The notes beneath the pieces were generated by a model that ran no database searches, had not been told where the DNA came from, and was given only the letters and a program-made list of their open reading frames with translations. Below are positions 44,702 to 54,210 of a stretch of 64,000 nt of DNA, in pieces. A program made the position numbers and the translations under genes. Position 1 is the first letter of the stretch, and the number at the start of each line of letters is the position of its first letter. The DNA comes from Planctomycetaceae bacterium (GTDB taxonomy: Bacteria; Planctomycetota; Phycisphaerae; Sedimentisphaerales; UBA12454), in assembly GCA_021371795.1 (NCBI GenBank), contig JAJFVK010000019.1, forward strand, positions 62,001 through 126,000, written 5' to 3'.

Positions 44702-44715
44702 CCAAATAATTTATA

Positions 44716-45957
44716 TTATTTTTCGTCGAGAATTTCGATGGCTTTGAATTTTTTGCCCTCGAGAAATTCAAGGCTTGCACCGCCGCCGGTGGAGACGTGG
44801 GTAACCTTGTCAGAAAGCTTCATCTTCTTGATTGCGCTTGCACTGTCGCCGCCGCCAATGATGCTCTTTGCACCGTTTTTCTGTGTTGCATCTGCAACTG
44901 CCTGTGCGACTGCCTTTGTGCCTTCGTCAAACGGCTTCTTTTCGAAAACGCCCATCGGACCGTTCCAAACAACAGTTTTGGCATCTGCGAGTTTATCTAT
45001 AAACAGCTTTCTCGAAGCCGGTCCAATGTCAAGACCCATCCAGCCGTCTGGAATGTCGCCGGTAACAACTTTATTCTCGGCGCCTTCCTTAACCTCTGCG
45101 GCAATCACATCATCTATCGGAAGAATCAATTCGCAATTCGCGGCTTTTGCTTTGCCGAACAGTTCTTTTGCTTTTTCAATAAAATCGTCTTCGCAAAGGC
45201 TCTTGCCGATTTTTCTGCCATTTGCTTTGAAGAAGGTATAAGCCATTGCGCCGCCGATGATGATTCTATCAACTTTGCTCAAGAGATTTTCGATAACAGC
45301 GAGTTTGTCAGAAACTTTTGCGCCGCCAAGAATCGCAACGAATGGATGAACCGGATTATTAATTGTATCGCCAAGGAATTTAAGTTCTTTTTCAACGAGG
45401 AGACCGACAACCTTTGGTTTGCTGCCCATCATTTGTGGAACTGTGAGCATTGAAGCGTTGTCGCGGTGAGCTGTTCCGAACGCATCATCGACATATACAT
45501 CGCCAAGTTCGGCAATCTGTCTGGCGAAATCGTCTTTTGTCTTGCGAAGTGCGGCGTCGTCTTTTGCCTTTTTGTCTTTGATTTCTTCTGCCTTATAGAA
45601 GCGGACGTTTTCAAGAAGCAGAACTTCGCCATCTTTTAACGCCATTGCTTTTGCCTTTACGTTCGGGCCGATGCAGTCGTCAGCGAAAAAGACCTCTTTG
45701 CCAAGAAGTTCGCCAAGTCTTTTTGCGACGGGCTTCATTGTGAACTCGAGTTTCTTTTCGCCATCGGGTCTGCCGAGGTGGGACATAAGAATAACTCTGC
45801 CGCCTTTTTCGACGATTGTCTTAATTGTCGGCAATGCCATTACGATACGATTATCAGAGGTGATGTTTCCACTGGCGTCGATGGGGACGTTGAAATCGAC
45901 CCTCATCAAAACTCTTTTACCTTTTACATCAATGTCTGCTACTGTTTTTTTTGCCAT
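44716..45957 (-). CDS. pgk: Phosphoglycerate kinase
   Basis: 413 residues. RVDFNVPID and MSHLGRPDGEKK mark the N-terminal substrate domain; GGAKVSDKLAVIENLL and the final SIIGGGDSASAIKKM with STGGGASLEFLEG mark the nucleotide domain. It makes ATP from 1,3-bisphosphoglycerate in glycolysis. gap, which makes that substrate, lies two genes upstream with ndk between. Confidence 0.97.
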   Translation of the reverse strand: MAKKTVADIDVKGKRVLMRVDFNVPIDASGNITSDNRIVMALPTIKTIVEKGGRVILMSHLGRPDGEKKLEFTMKPVAKRLGELLGKEVFFADDCIGPNVKAKAMALKDGEVLLLENVRFYKAEEIKDKKAKDDAALRKTKDDFARQIAELGDVYVDDAFGTAHRDNASMLTVPQMMGSKPKVVGLLVEKELKFLGDTINNPVHPFVAILGGAKVSDKLAVIENLLSKVDRIIIGGAMAYTFFKANGRKIGKSLCEDDFIEKAKELFGKAKAANCELILPIDDVIAAEVKEGAENKVVTGDIPDGWMGLDIGPASRKLFIDKLADAKTVVWNGPMGVFEKKPFDEGTKAVAQAVADATQKNGAKSIIGGGDSASAIKKMKLSDKVTHVSTGGGASLEFLEGKKFKAIEILDEK

Positions 45958-46009
45958 AACAGTTATCCTTTCCTTGTTATTTTAGACACAGAATTCTCTA
46001 TTTATAGCT

Positions 46010-46045
46010 ACAGAGAACACAGAGAACACAGAGGCCACAGAGAAA
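46010..46045. repeat. Four tandem 9-bp units (ACAGAGAAC type)
   Basis: ACAGAGAAC, ACAGAGAAC, ACAGAGGCC and ACAGAGAAA follow one another in the ndk-pgk spacer. A short, probably neutral minisatellite; a preceding ACACAGAAT may be a decayed unit. Confidence 0.7.
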
Positions 46046-46059
46046 TTTTTATTTTAACT

Positions 46060-46797
46060 TTATATTCTGTTGATAAGATATTTCGCGGCGACGGTATTCA
46101 GTCTGCCTTTTTTGCATTCGCCATTTTCATAGCTCTTTAGGATTTCCAAGTCAGTCGTCCAGACCAAATCGCCGGGCGCCAAAAGCAGCATACTGCCGGG
46201 CTCATAATTATTATGCAGCCGGCCTTCCTTATAATAGTAATGCGTCGGGCAAGTCGCTGTCGGATATGCACGCATCATCGGAGGAATATCACTTGGCATA
46301 AACCAAAGCTTGATTTCTCTTTCAGCTTCGGGCAGTGAGGCGGATGTGTGAATCAGATTGTCCAATCTGTCTCCGATGTTGTTGCCTGCGATGTCTTTGA
46401 GATTTACAACAGTGCCGAGCGCACGAATGCAGCCGGGCTTTTCTTCCCTGGCTTTGTGCGGATTAGTGGGGCCGGCAAGCGCTCTTATTCTGTCCAGAAC
46501 GCCCTGGCCTTCGCCCTGATAAACAATCGCGATTACTCTGCGTTTCCATTTATTCTCTTCGGTATAATGTATTTGGCCCATAATATATTCGAGCAGGGAA
46601 TCAAAAAACGGTTTGCCGACGTGCTCGGCGTAATGCTCTTCGGCGAGCAATTTTGGGACGCTCACAACTTTGGCGGCAGCGAATCTTGCACCAGTGTGAA
46701 ACTCGGATAATTGAGAAAATATAAATCCAGTAATTGAGTTTTTAAGCGCATCCGGCTTGATGAGAACAAGTGTTTGTTCGAGCTGTTTATCGTTCAT
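46060..46797 (-). CDS. ndk: Nucleoside diphosphate kinase, long form
   Basis: 245 residues against the usual ~140-150. TLVLIKPDALKN has the P-site lysine, AGPTNPHKAREEKPGCIRAL matches the nucleotide-binding stretch, and DNLIHTSAS carries the phosphorylated His150. Extra material lies between residues ~65 and 100 and in a ~75-residue C-terminal extension (THYYYKEGRLHNNYEPGSMLLLAP core). It balances NTP pools. It lies between gap and pgk, separated from gap by a strong terminator. Confidence 0.88.
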   Translation of the reverse strand: MNDKQLEQTLVLIKPDALKNSITGFIFSQLSEFHTGARFAAAKVVSVPKLLAEEHYAEHVGKPFFDSLLEYIMGQIHYTEENKWKRRVIAIVYQGEGQGVLDRIRALAGPTNPHKAREEKPGCIRALGTVVNLKDIAGNNIGDRLDNLIHTSASLPEAEREIKLWFMPSDIPPMMRAYPTATCPTHYYYKEGRLHNNYEPGSMLLLAPGDLVWTTDLEILKSYENGECKKGRLNTVAAKYLINRI

Positions 46798-46822
46798 ACC
46801 GAGAAATCCTTTTTATGATATT

Positions 46823-46855
46823 AAAAAAAAGCCCTGTCCAAAATGAACAGGGCTT
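46823..46855 (-). terminator. Intrinsic terminator of gap
   Basis: On the minus strand AAGCCCTGT and ACAGGGCTT form a 9-pair stem ending in eight T residues, 13 bases after the gap stop codon. A textbook strong terminator. Confidence 0.9.
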
Positions 46856-46868
46856 GACTTGAGCATAC

Positions 46869-47909
<1,041 letters not shown>

Positions 47910-47933
47910 TTAAAACTCCTTTAAAAACAATGA

Positions 47934-47961
47934 TTTATAGTTTTTGAGACAAATGTCTCAA
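47934..47961 (-). promoter_or_regulatory. gap promoter with overlapping 18-bp palindrome
   Basis: On the minus strand TTGAGA (47961-47956) and TATAAA (47939-47934) are 16 bases apart, a good sigma70 pair, 25 bases before the ATG. The perfect palindrome TTGAGACAAATGTCTCAA (47944-47961 on the plus strand) covers the -35 and most of the spacer. A repressor bound there would block RNA polymerase. Confidence 0.6.
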
Positions 47962-48192
47962 TATTACGGACAAATTATGTATCGGATCGGTATAAATAGA
48001 GTCTGCTCCCTCTGTTATACTGTCCGGAGAGGGGATTTTATGGGGTAGGTAAAGTGCTGTCAAGCAGATATTTTAATGGTTTTTAAAAAATACCCCCTCG
48101 AATTATTGTTAACCCAAGGGGGAGGCTCCGAAGTAAGCGATCAAGTTATTAGCGAAAAATATTCAACGTCCTTTACGGAAAAGACAAAAAAA

Positions 48193-48297
48193 TCAAGGCA
48201 ACCTCTAAAAAAAGCCATTGCAAGGAGTTTTGTGCGGTTTTGCTATGCAAGACAAAGGGGCAATCTCAAGTTTTCATATTTTTAGAGGTTGCCTTGA
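48193..48297. repeat. MITE-like element with 19-bp perfect terminal inverted repeats
   Basis: TCAAGGCAACCTCTAAAAA and its exact reverse complement bound a 67-base interior that has no credible frame and some internal complementarity (TTTTGTGC near GCAAGACAAA). I see no target duplication. It lies in the 580-base gap between gap and the SIR2 gene. It could be a non-autonomous IS remnant or a very long terminator stem. The rest of the gap holds only a weak CCCCCT/AGGGGG hairpin near 48090-48122. Confidence 0.5.
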
Positions 48298-48488
48298 CTT
48301 TCGTACCTAATACAATATCGTCGTTTTAAACCAACCTACAATATAAGGAAAACCCTTGTTTTGATCTTCGTTTTCTCTCTAAAATACTAATTTGGTATTA
48401 GTACTTGTGTATCGAACGGTTGGTAAAGGAGACTGTGAAGGGGAAAAAGAACGTAATTTTGGCCACAGATATTCCTAAGTTGTCCATT

Positions 48489-51400
48489 CTAAGAGTTGAT
48501 TGAAATATCAGTAGCTACAGCCCCATGCATATTAAATGCTAACTTAAATTGCACGCGAGTTCCTACGGCCATATTCTTCCATGTTATCTCGTCCACATTA
48601 TCCTCATGGCAGTATATCCTATCGGAAATACCGTCTCTTGCGATAAAACAGTACGTTGATTCAATACGACATATTTCTCCTTGGTATATCGTTTCCAAAG
48701 GATATCGAGGCATATTTTTCAATTCAAACGATAATCTGACATATTTCAACTCCGCGAAAATATTTTTACTCTCTGGGTAATTACCATTTATAAACAACTG
48801 ACGAGCATATAACAACTGAGCATCATAATTTTTGTCTCCCGGAGAATAAGATCGCTTAAAATGATATTCTAAAATTTCACCAGATATATCCGGTGTCGTT
48901 AATAACGCTTTGCCATATGAATAATGAAGTTCTTTTTTACTGCTGTCTGCATCAAGTGCTTTTTTTAGTATCTCTATTGCTTTGCCATTATCGTTGTTTT
49001 CTTGATAACATCTTGCCAGCCTTGATGCTATGTAAACTTTTCGAGGATTCAACTCAAAAGACCGTTCTAACGCCTTAATAACCCTATCAGAATCAGATGT
49101 GAGTTTTGCTAAATCCGCTTCTAATGTCAATAAATAAGACTCGCCGGGGAAATTTTGTAAACCGTTCTCCAAATGTGTTTCAATGTTTTTTATGATTTCT
49201 CCTAACTCTTCGTCTGATACATGAGAAAGGTCAGATTTTAATTTTCTCTCCAACCTCATTAATTCGGATTTAATCAGAGTCGCGATACCATGAGAATCAA
49301 GAAAACGGGAGTTCTGTAAGCATATAGCCTCTGCATCGTCTAAACACTTATTGAATTCAAGTTCAGTTTTTGCTTGTTCTGCAATACGCAGTTTAAGCTC
49401 TGCTATAGAATGAATAACTGTGTAATTATTTGGATTTATTTCATATGCTTTGTCTATCAATTGTTTGGCTGTAACTAAACTGCCATTAGGTCTTTTCATC
49501 TCATAAATCGCCATCTGATGAAGCAGTTCTTGATTGTTAGGAGCAATTTTCTGAGCGATCTCATAAATCTGTTTGCCCATAGAATAATCACTAAAGTAAC
49601 TAAGAATTTCATTCGCTCGAATCAGATGGAAGAAAGCTTGTCTATCGGACTGGTATGAAATATTCATATGTTGTAAGTATTTAATGTATTCATGCAATTT
49701 GTCCTCAGCTTGATACAAAATATTTTCGAATATAATCTCAGCAATATGAGGGTGCCTGGCTGTATACTCATAATCCCTAATTACGGGATTCAACTTTGTA
49801 TTTACTATCTGTTCCAGTGGTGCAAAAAAACGTTTTTCAAAATCACTAAAACTTACTCCATATATTCGCGAAATTAGTCCCGCACGTACCGGAATATTTA
49901 ATCTATTCAAAACGCATATTGAAAGGTAGATTTTCTGAGCATCAAAAGGCTTAATCTTTTCATATTCATCTCGAATTATCTCAACAAAAGATTTGCCGAA
50001 AGTTGCTTCATGTAATGCAACTAATAATTGTCTTCCAGCTTGCTCAGTTAAAGCATCTTTACGTTTCTGAGGATTCAATCTCTCAAGTATTCCTAGTGCT
50101 TTATGTTTTTCTAAAAGTGATAATAAATTATCTATATCCTTATGTGATAAATATTTTAGTTCATATTCAGTAGTTACATATTCAGACAAAGTAGAACACG
50201 AAATATTCCACTCATTTGTTCGTGCGGTTGTTATTAATGTTACAAGGTTACCTGCTTCCCCTAAATTGTTAATCAAACCAATTAGTTCACGGACTCTGTC
50301 AGTAATTTCTTCAATGAACAAAAAAACTCTTTCCTCGGTTAAACTAATAATTTCTTTTAGGGCCGCTGAACTTACACACCCAAACTTTTTCATATACAAA
50401 CAGAGACATCCATAATCATGGGTGGCATCCCACGCGATTCGACGTAGTAATGTTTTTTTGCCTGCACCAGCATGAGCTCTAATTACTATAAATTGTAGCT
50501 TACTGAGTTTACCAGGTTTGTCTATGAAATGGTCTGTTAGTACTGAATCTACAAGTTTTCTTCGCACATCAAGGTTTTGAATAATTGGATACCAACCTAA
50601 ATCCATTCCTTTGTAAAAACTTCGTGGGTCTGTGATATTTTCAACTTTTACCGCCTTTACATATTCTATATCTGTCTTCAGAAATTGTTTTGCTGTCTCA
50701 CTAAGTACTATTTCTTTTTTGACGAATCTTTCAGAAATGGGAAATTCTTCAAGAGTGCTTTGTACTTTCAAGGCTCTAAAAGGAGAACTGATTTCCTTGT
50801 CTATAGTTGTCATAAACTCATTAAATGTACCTTGCATAACATCAATATTTTTCTTTGCCCACATGTTTTCTATAGGTTTTAGAACGTCAGGAGAAACAAT
50901 ATAATACTTTGGACGAGCTATGGAAATTTCCTTATTTATTTCAAGCAATATTTGCCTCAAATTGGGATCTTGGAAACTATAACCAACAAAGACTATTATA
51001 TGTTCGTAGCACCAGCATTTGAACATGTCAAAAACACGACATCTACCATCTCTGTATTGCACATATTGATCGGTGGTTAGAATTAAGGGCGCATCTGTAC
51101 TTGCCGTTCGAGTGATACAACCATGTAGTTTAAGGTATGGTATCGACTTTTGGTTACGTAGTTTATCATCAATACGATCAGTATTATCTATAAAAGGTAC
51201 GACTATTTGTAATGGATTTTGGTCGCTACTATAAGCTTTTTCTACAAGTCTATCAAAATTTGTTGTTGCAAGACCATACCAATTGAATTTGCTCAATAAA
51301 CGGTGTTGCTTTGTTGGCTCAAAAGGCTCGAATACTTTACGAATATATTCTTGTACTGTAACCAGATCCGATTCACTCATAGCTAATTCTGAAATCTGAT

Positions 51401-51581
51401 TAAGAGGATAATCCTTACAATCCAAGTTAAGAAATTCTTTTGCTAAAAGTTCTCCTAGTTTTTTACCAGAAGGTGCGGTTTCACCTTTATCGTTTTTGGC
51501 CTCCATCGAAGCACCCGCACCGAGCATTAGTACAACTTTACCTTCTTGTATATTAGATTTTAATTGCGGTGGTATTTCCAT
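48489..51581 (-). CDS. SIR2-STAND NTPase-TPR protein with C-terminal cold-shock-like OB domain; probable antiviral NADase
   Basis: 1030 residues from the ATG with GGAG 8 bases before it; a GTG three codons upstream overlaps that site. Residues 1-260 are a SIR2-like domain: LMLGAGASME, TTNFDRL (Asn108) and YLKLHGC (His153) hold NAD-binding and catalytic residues. A STAND-like ATPase follows with Walker A AHAGAGKKT (369-377) and Walker B VFLFIEE (419-425). From about 600 to 940 are TPR-like helical repeats. Residues ~963-1030 resemble a cold-shock/OB domain (GEICRIESTYCFIARDG, IYCHEDNVDE, VGTRVQFKLAF). SIR2-STAND proteins such as Avs5 deplete NAD on phage sensing. It stands alone, AT-rich, between gap and an amidohydrolase. 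Domain calls for SIR2 and ATPase firm, OB domain likely, function inferred. Confidence 0.8.
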   Translation of the reverse strand: MEIPPQLKSNIQEGKVVLMLGAGASMEAKNDKGETAPSGKKLGELLAKEFLNLDCKDYPLNQISELAMSESDLVTVQEYIRKVFEPFEPTKQHRLLSKFNWYGLATTNFDRLVEKAYSSDQNPLQIVVPFIDNTDRIDDKLRNQKSIPYLKLHGCITRTASTDAPLILTTDQYVQYRDGRCRVFDMFKCWCYEHIIVFVGYSFQDPNLRQILLEINKEISIARPKYYIVSPDVLKPIENMWAKKNIDVMQGTFNEFMTTIDKEISSPFRALKVQSTLEEFPISERFVKKEIVLSETAKQFLKTDIEYVKAVKVENITDPRSFYKGMDLGWYPIIQNLDVRRKLVDSVLTDHFIDKPGKLSKLQFIVIRAHAGAGKKTLLRRIAWDATHDYGCLCLYMKKFGCVSSAALKEIISLTEERVFLFIEEITDRVRELIGLINNLGEAGNLVTLITTARTNEWNISCSTLSEYVTTEYELKYLSHKDIDNLLSLLEKHKALGILERLNPQKRKDALTEQAGRQLLVALHEATFGKSFVEIIRDEYEKIKPFDAQKIYLSICVLNRLNIPVRAGLISRIYGVSFSDFEKRFFAPLEQIVNTKLNPVIRDYEYTARHPHIAEIIFENILYQAEDKLHEYIKYLQHMNISYQSDRQAFFHLIRANEILSYFSDYSMGKQIYEIAQKIAPNNQELLHQMAIYEMKRPNGSLVTAKQLIDKAYEINPNNYTVIHSIAELKLRIAEQAKTELEFNKCLDDAEAICLQNSRFLDSHGIATLIKSELMRLERKLKSDLSHVSDEELGEIIKNIETHLENGLQNFPGESYLLTLEADLAKLTSDSDRVIKALERSFELNPRKVYIASRLARCYQENNDNGKAIEILKKALDADSSKKELHYSYGKALLTTPDISGEILEYHFKRSYSPGDKNYDAQLLYARQLFINGNYPESKNIFAELKYVRLSFELKNMPRYPLETIYQGEICRIESTYCFIARDGISDRIYCHEDNVDEITWKNMAVGTRVQFKLAFNMHGAVATDISINS

Positions 51582-51952
51582 ATCAAACACTCCAAAATTT
51601 TACGCAGGTGGCAAGCGTTGGTTTGTTTTAGTTTTACCTACGAGTATTTTATTAATTAATCCCAACATTGCCTCATCAAAGACCTGATGAAATTATATCC
51701 CTGTTTTTAGCAAAAACAATAGGTTTTAGGTTTTTTGGTCGCAAAATTAGGCAGAAATCGTCCTGATGAGACGGTCGAAGCGGTGTCTTACGGGGTGACC
51801 GCCGTTCACAGAGACATTTAACCACAAATCGCCATCGCCCCGGCCGAGCAATACACTCTTGCAGAAAATACTTTTTTGCTATATGTTATATCTCTGCCTT
51901 GTCGAAGTTACTTAGGAACGAAGACGGGTGTTTTAAAAAAGGATTTTTTTCT

Positions 51953-52753
51953 ATGGCTGATAAAATCATCGATTTTCATACCCATGCGTTCAGCGATGAA
52001 TTCGCACCCAAAGCGATGCAGGCTTTGACCAGAGATCATCCGGAAATACCATATTTTCTCGACAGCACAATCGGTGCACTGCTTAAATCCATGGATAACG
52101 CAGGTATCGAAAAAAGCGTTATATGCTCTATCGCAACCAAGCCCAAACAATTTCAAACTATTCTCGACTGGTCATTGCAAATCCAGTCTGACAGGATTAT
52201 TCCGCTTGGCTCGGTTCATCCGACTGACCCGCAGCGCGATGAACATATAAAACAAATCGCACAGGCCGGCCTCAAGGGAATCAAGATGCATCCTTACTAT
52301 CAGGATTTTGATCTTGACGCTGATTCAATGTTCGGGCTGTATGAGCAGCTATGCAAATACGATTTGTTTCTCGTTATGCACACCGGTTTCGATGTGGCGT
52401 TCGAGTTTATCGACAGGGCAGGGCCGACAAAAATTCTCAATGTCGTAAATAAATTTCCGGAGCTGAAATTAATCACTACGCACTTCGGAGCCTGGCAGCA
52501 GTGGGAAGCGGTTGCAAACGAACTCATCGGCAAAAATATTTATATGGAAATATCGTTCGCACTGGATTATTTGCAGCCGGCAGAGGCAAAGAGACTTTTA
52601 GAATCGCATCCGGCCGATTATATTTTATTCGGCACGGACAGTCCGTGGCGAAAACAGGACGGCACACTTAATCTGCTGCGAAAATTGAATCTCGAGCCGG
52701 AGAGAATGGATAAAATTCTCTACGGCAATGCGAAACGATTATTAAATATGTAA
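51953..52753 (+). CDS. Amidohydrolase family 2 metal-dependent hydrolase
   Basis: 266 residues from the ATG after AAAGGATTTTTTTCT; an upstream frame extension lacks a ribosome site. The barrel carries metal ligands in IDFHTHAF, GIKMHPYYQDF, LVMHTGFD, LITTHFGAW and LFGTDSPW. Family members are decarboxylases or hydrolases of small molecules. The substrate is not predictable. The 370-base gap before it, adjoining the SIR2 gene, holds nothing I can support beyond low-complexity and repeat-like sequence. Confidence 0.85.
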   Translation: MADKIIDFHTHAFSDEFAPKAMQALTRDHPEIPYFLDSTIGALLKSMDNAGIEKSVICSIATKPKQFQTILDWSLQIQSDRIIPLGSVHPTDPQRDEHIKQIAQAGLKGIKMHPYYQDFDLDADSMFGLYEQLCKYDLFLVMHTGFDVAFEFIDRAGPTKILNVVNKFPELKLITTHFGAWQQWEAVANELIGKNIYMEISFALDYLQPAEAKRLLESHPADYILFGTDSPWRKQDGTLNLLRKLNLEPERMDKILYGNAKRLLNM

Positions 52754-52992
52754 ATATGGTATAGATTCCACCACAAGGGTTTCTGCTAATGCTCCAACCG
52801 CCTGCGCGGGAATGACAAGTGGAGTTTCCGAACACAAGAAACAATTAAAACAGACGGCTAAAGTGTTACTCATTTATGTATAATGTGTCAAGAGGCTGGT
52901 CAAAAACGCGCAAAATATTCCTGTCAGTTGATTGACTTTATGGGTAAACAGGGATATATTCTAAACAAAGGGCGTTTTTTGGGAGTTCCCGA

Positions 52993-54210
52993 GTGAAGAT
53001 TTCAACAATGCGTTCAATCGACCGCTGGGCTGGAAAGCCATTGTGTTTTGTTTTGACGGTCTTTTATAAAGCTTTCAGCCTTTTTAGTCGGCCCAAGCCC
53101 GCTTCTAAAATTGAAAGCGTTCTTTTCATCAAACTTGCCGAACAGGGGGCGACGGTTCTTGCCGATGGCGCAATTCGAAAAGCCATACAAATCGCGGGAA
53201 AGACAAACGTATATTTTCTCGTTTTTAAACAAAACCGTTTCATCCTTGACGTAATGAATCTTGTCCCGCCGGAAAACGTGATAACCATAGATGAAAAAAG
53301 TTTGTTTTCCATTCTTGTCGATACGGCCAAAGCATTGCGGCGCATTCGTAAACTTCGTATCAGTGCGGCAATCAATTTTGAATTTTTTGCGAGAAGCGCG
53401 GCAGTTTTAACATACCTTAGCGGCGCAAAAGTACACGCGGGACTGCATAGTTTTTCTGACGAATCGCCGTATATCGGGGATTTAATGACGCATCATCTGG
53501 TCTATAACCCTCACCTGCATACGAGCCAAATGTTCGAGACGATGGTTGACGCGATTGAATTGTCATCGAAAGATTTGCCGAGACTGGATATCGAATCGCC
53601 CATGCTTCGACCTGTCGAATCGCGTTTTGTGCCGAATCCTGAAGAATTAAAAGCGTTTAAAGCAGTGCTGGAAAAAGAGGCCGTGACAAGTAATTATACG
53701 CCTCTGGTACTAATAAACGCAAACGCATCCGATATGCTTCCCTTACGGCGATGGCCGAGTGAAAGATATGAAGAGCTTGCGAAAAAATTAATCGAAAAAT
53801 TTCCACCCTTGCATATTGCGTTTACAGGCTCATCTGATGAATCAGCCCAAGCTTCTGAAATCGTCAAAGCCGTTGGTTCGCCGAGATGTTTTTCAATGAC
53901 GGGCAAAACGACCTTAAAGCAGTTGATGATGCTGTATGTGCTGTCTGATATTTTGATAACAAACGACAGCGGGCCGGCTCATTTCGCGGCGCTGACTGAT
54001 ATAAAAGTTATCACATTGTTTGGGCCTGAAACGCCGAAATTGTTTGGCGCTGTCGGGCCTAACTCAAATATTATATGGAAGAATATTCCATGCAGTCCGT
54101 GTGTAAGCGCATATAATAACCGTTATTCAGTGTGCACAAACAATGTTTGTATGCAGCGAATCAGTGTCAATGAAGTTTTCGATTTGGTGTGTCAATTGTG
54201 CAAAATGTAA
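52993..54210 (+). CDS. GT9 family glycosyltransferase (heptosyltransferase-like)
   Basis: 405 residues from a GTG after GGGAGTTCCCGA. GT-B architecture: the acceptor domain begins at SVLFIKLAEQGATVLADGA, and the donor domain has PLVLINANASDMLPLRRWP and DILITNDSGPAHFAALTDI, matching ADP-heptose:LPS heptosyltransferases. CSPCVSAYNN and CTNNVCMQ near the end are the usual Cys-containing tail. It overlaps the next gene by 22 bases. Confidence 0.88.
   Translation: MKISTMRSIDRWAGKPLCFVLTVFYKAFSLFSRPKPASKIESVLFIKLAEQGATVLADGAIRKAIQIAGKTNVYFLVFKQNRFILDVMNLVPPENVITIDEKSLFSILVDTAKALRRIRKLRISAAINFEFFARSAAVLTYLSGAKVHAGLHSFSDESPYIGDLMTHHLVYNPHLHTSQMFETMVDAIELSSKDLPRLDIESPMLRPVESRFVPNPEELKAFKAVLEKEAVTSNYTPLVLINANASDMLPLRRWPSERYEELAKKLIEKFPPLHIAFTGSSDESAQASEIVKAVGSPRCFSMTGKTTLKQLMMLYVLSDILITNDSGPAHFAALTDIKVITLFGPETPKLFGAVGPNSNIIWKNIPCSPCVSAYNNRYSVCTNNVCMQRISVNEVFDLVCQLCKM

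Noticed and set aside
48076-48285. 69-codon frame between gap and the SIR2 gene
   Set aside because: It runs through the 105-bp inverted repeat and has no supporting ribosome site or family.
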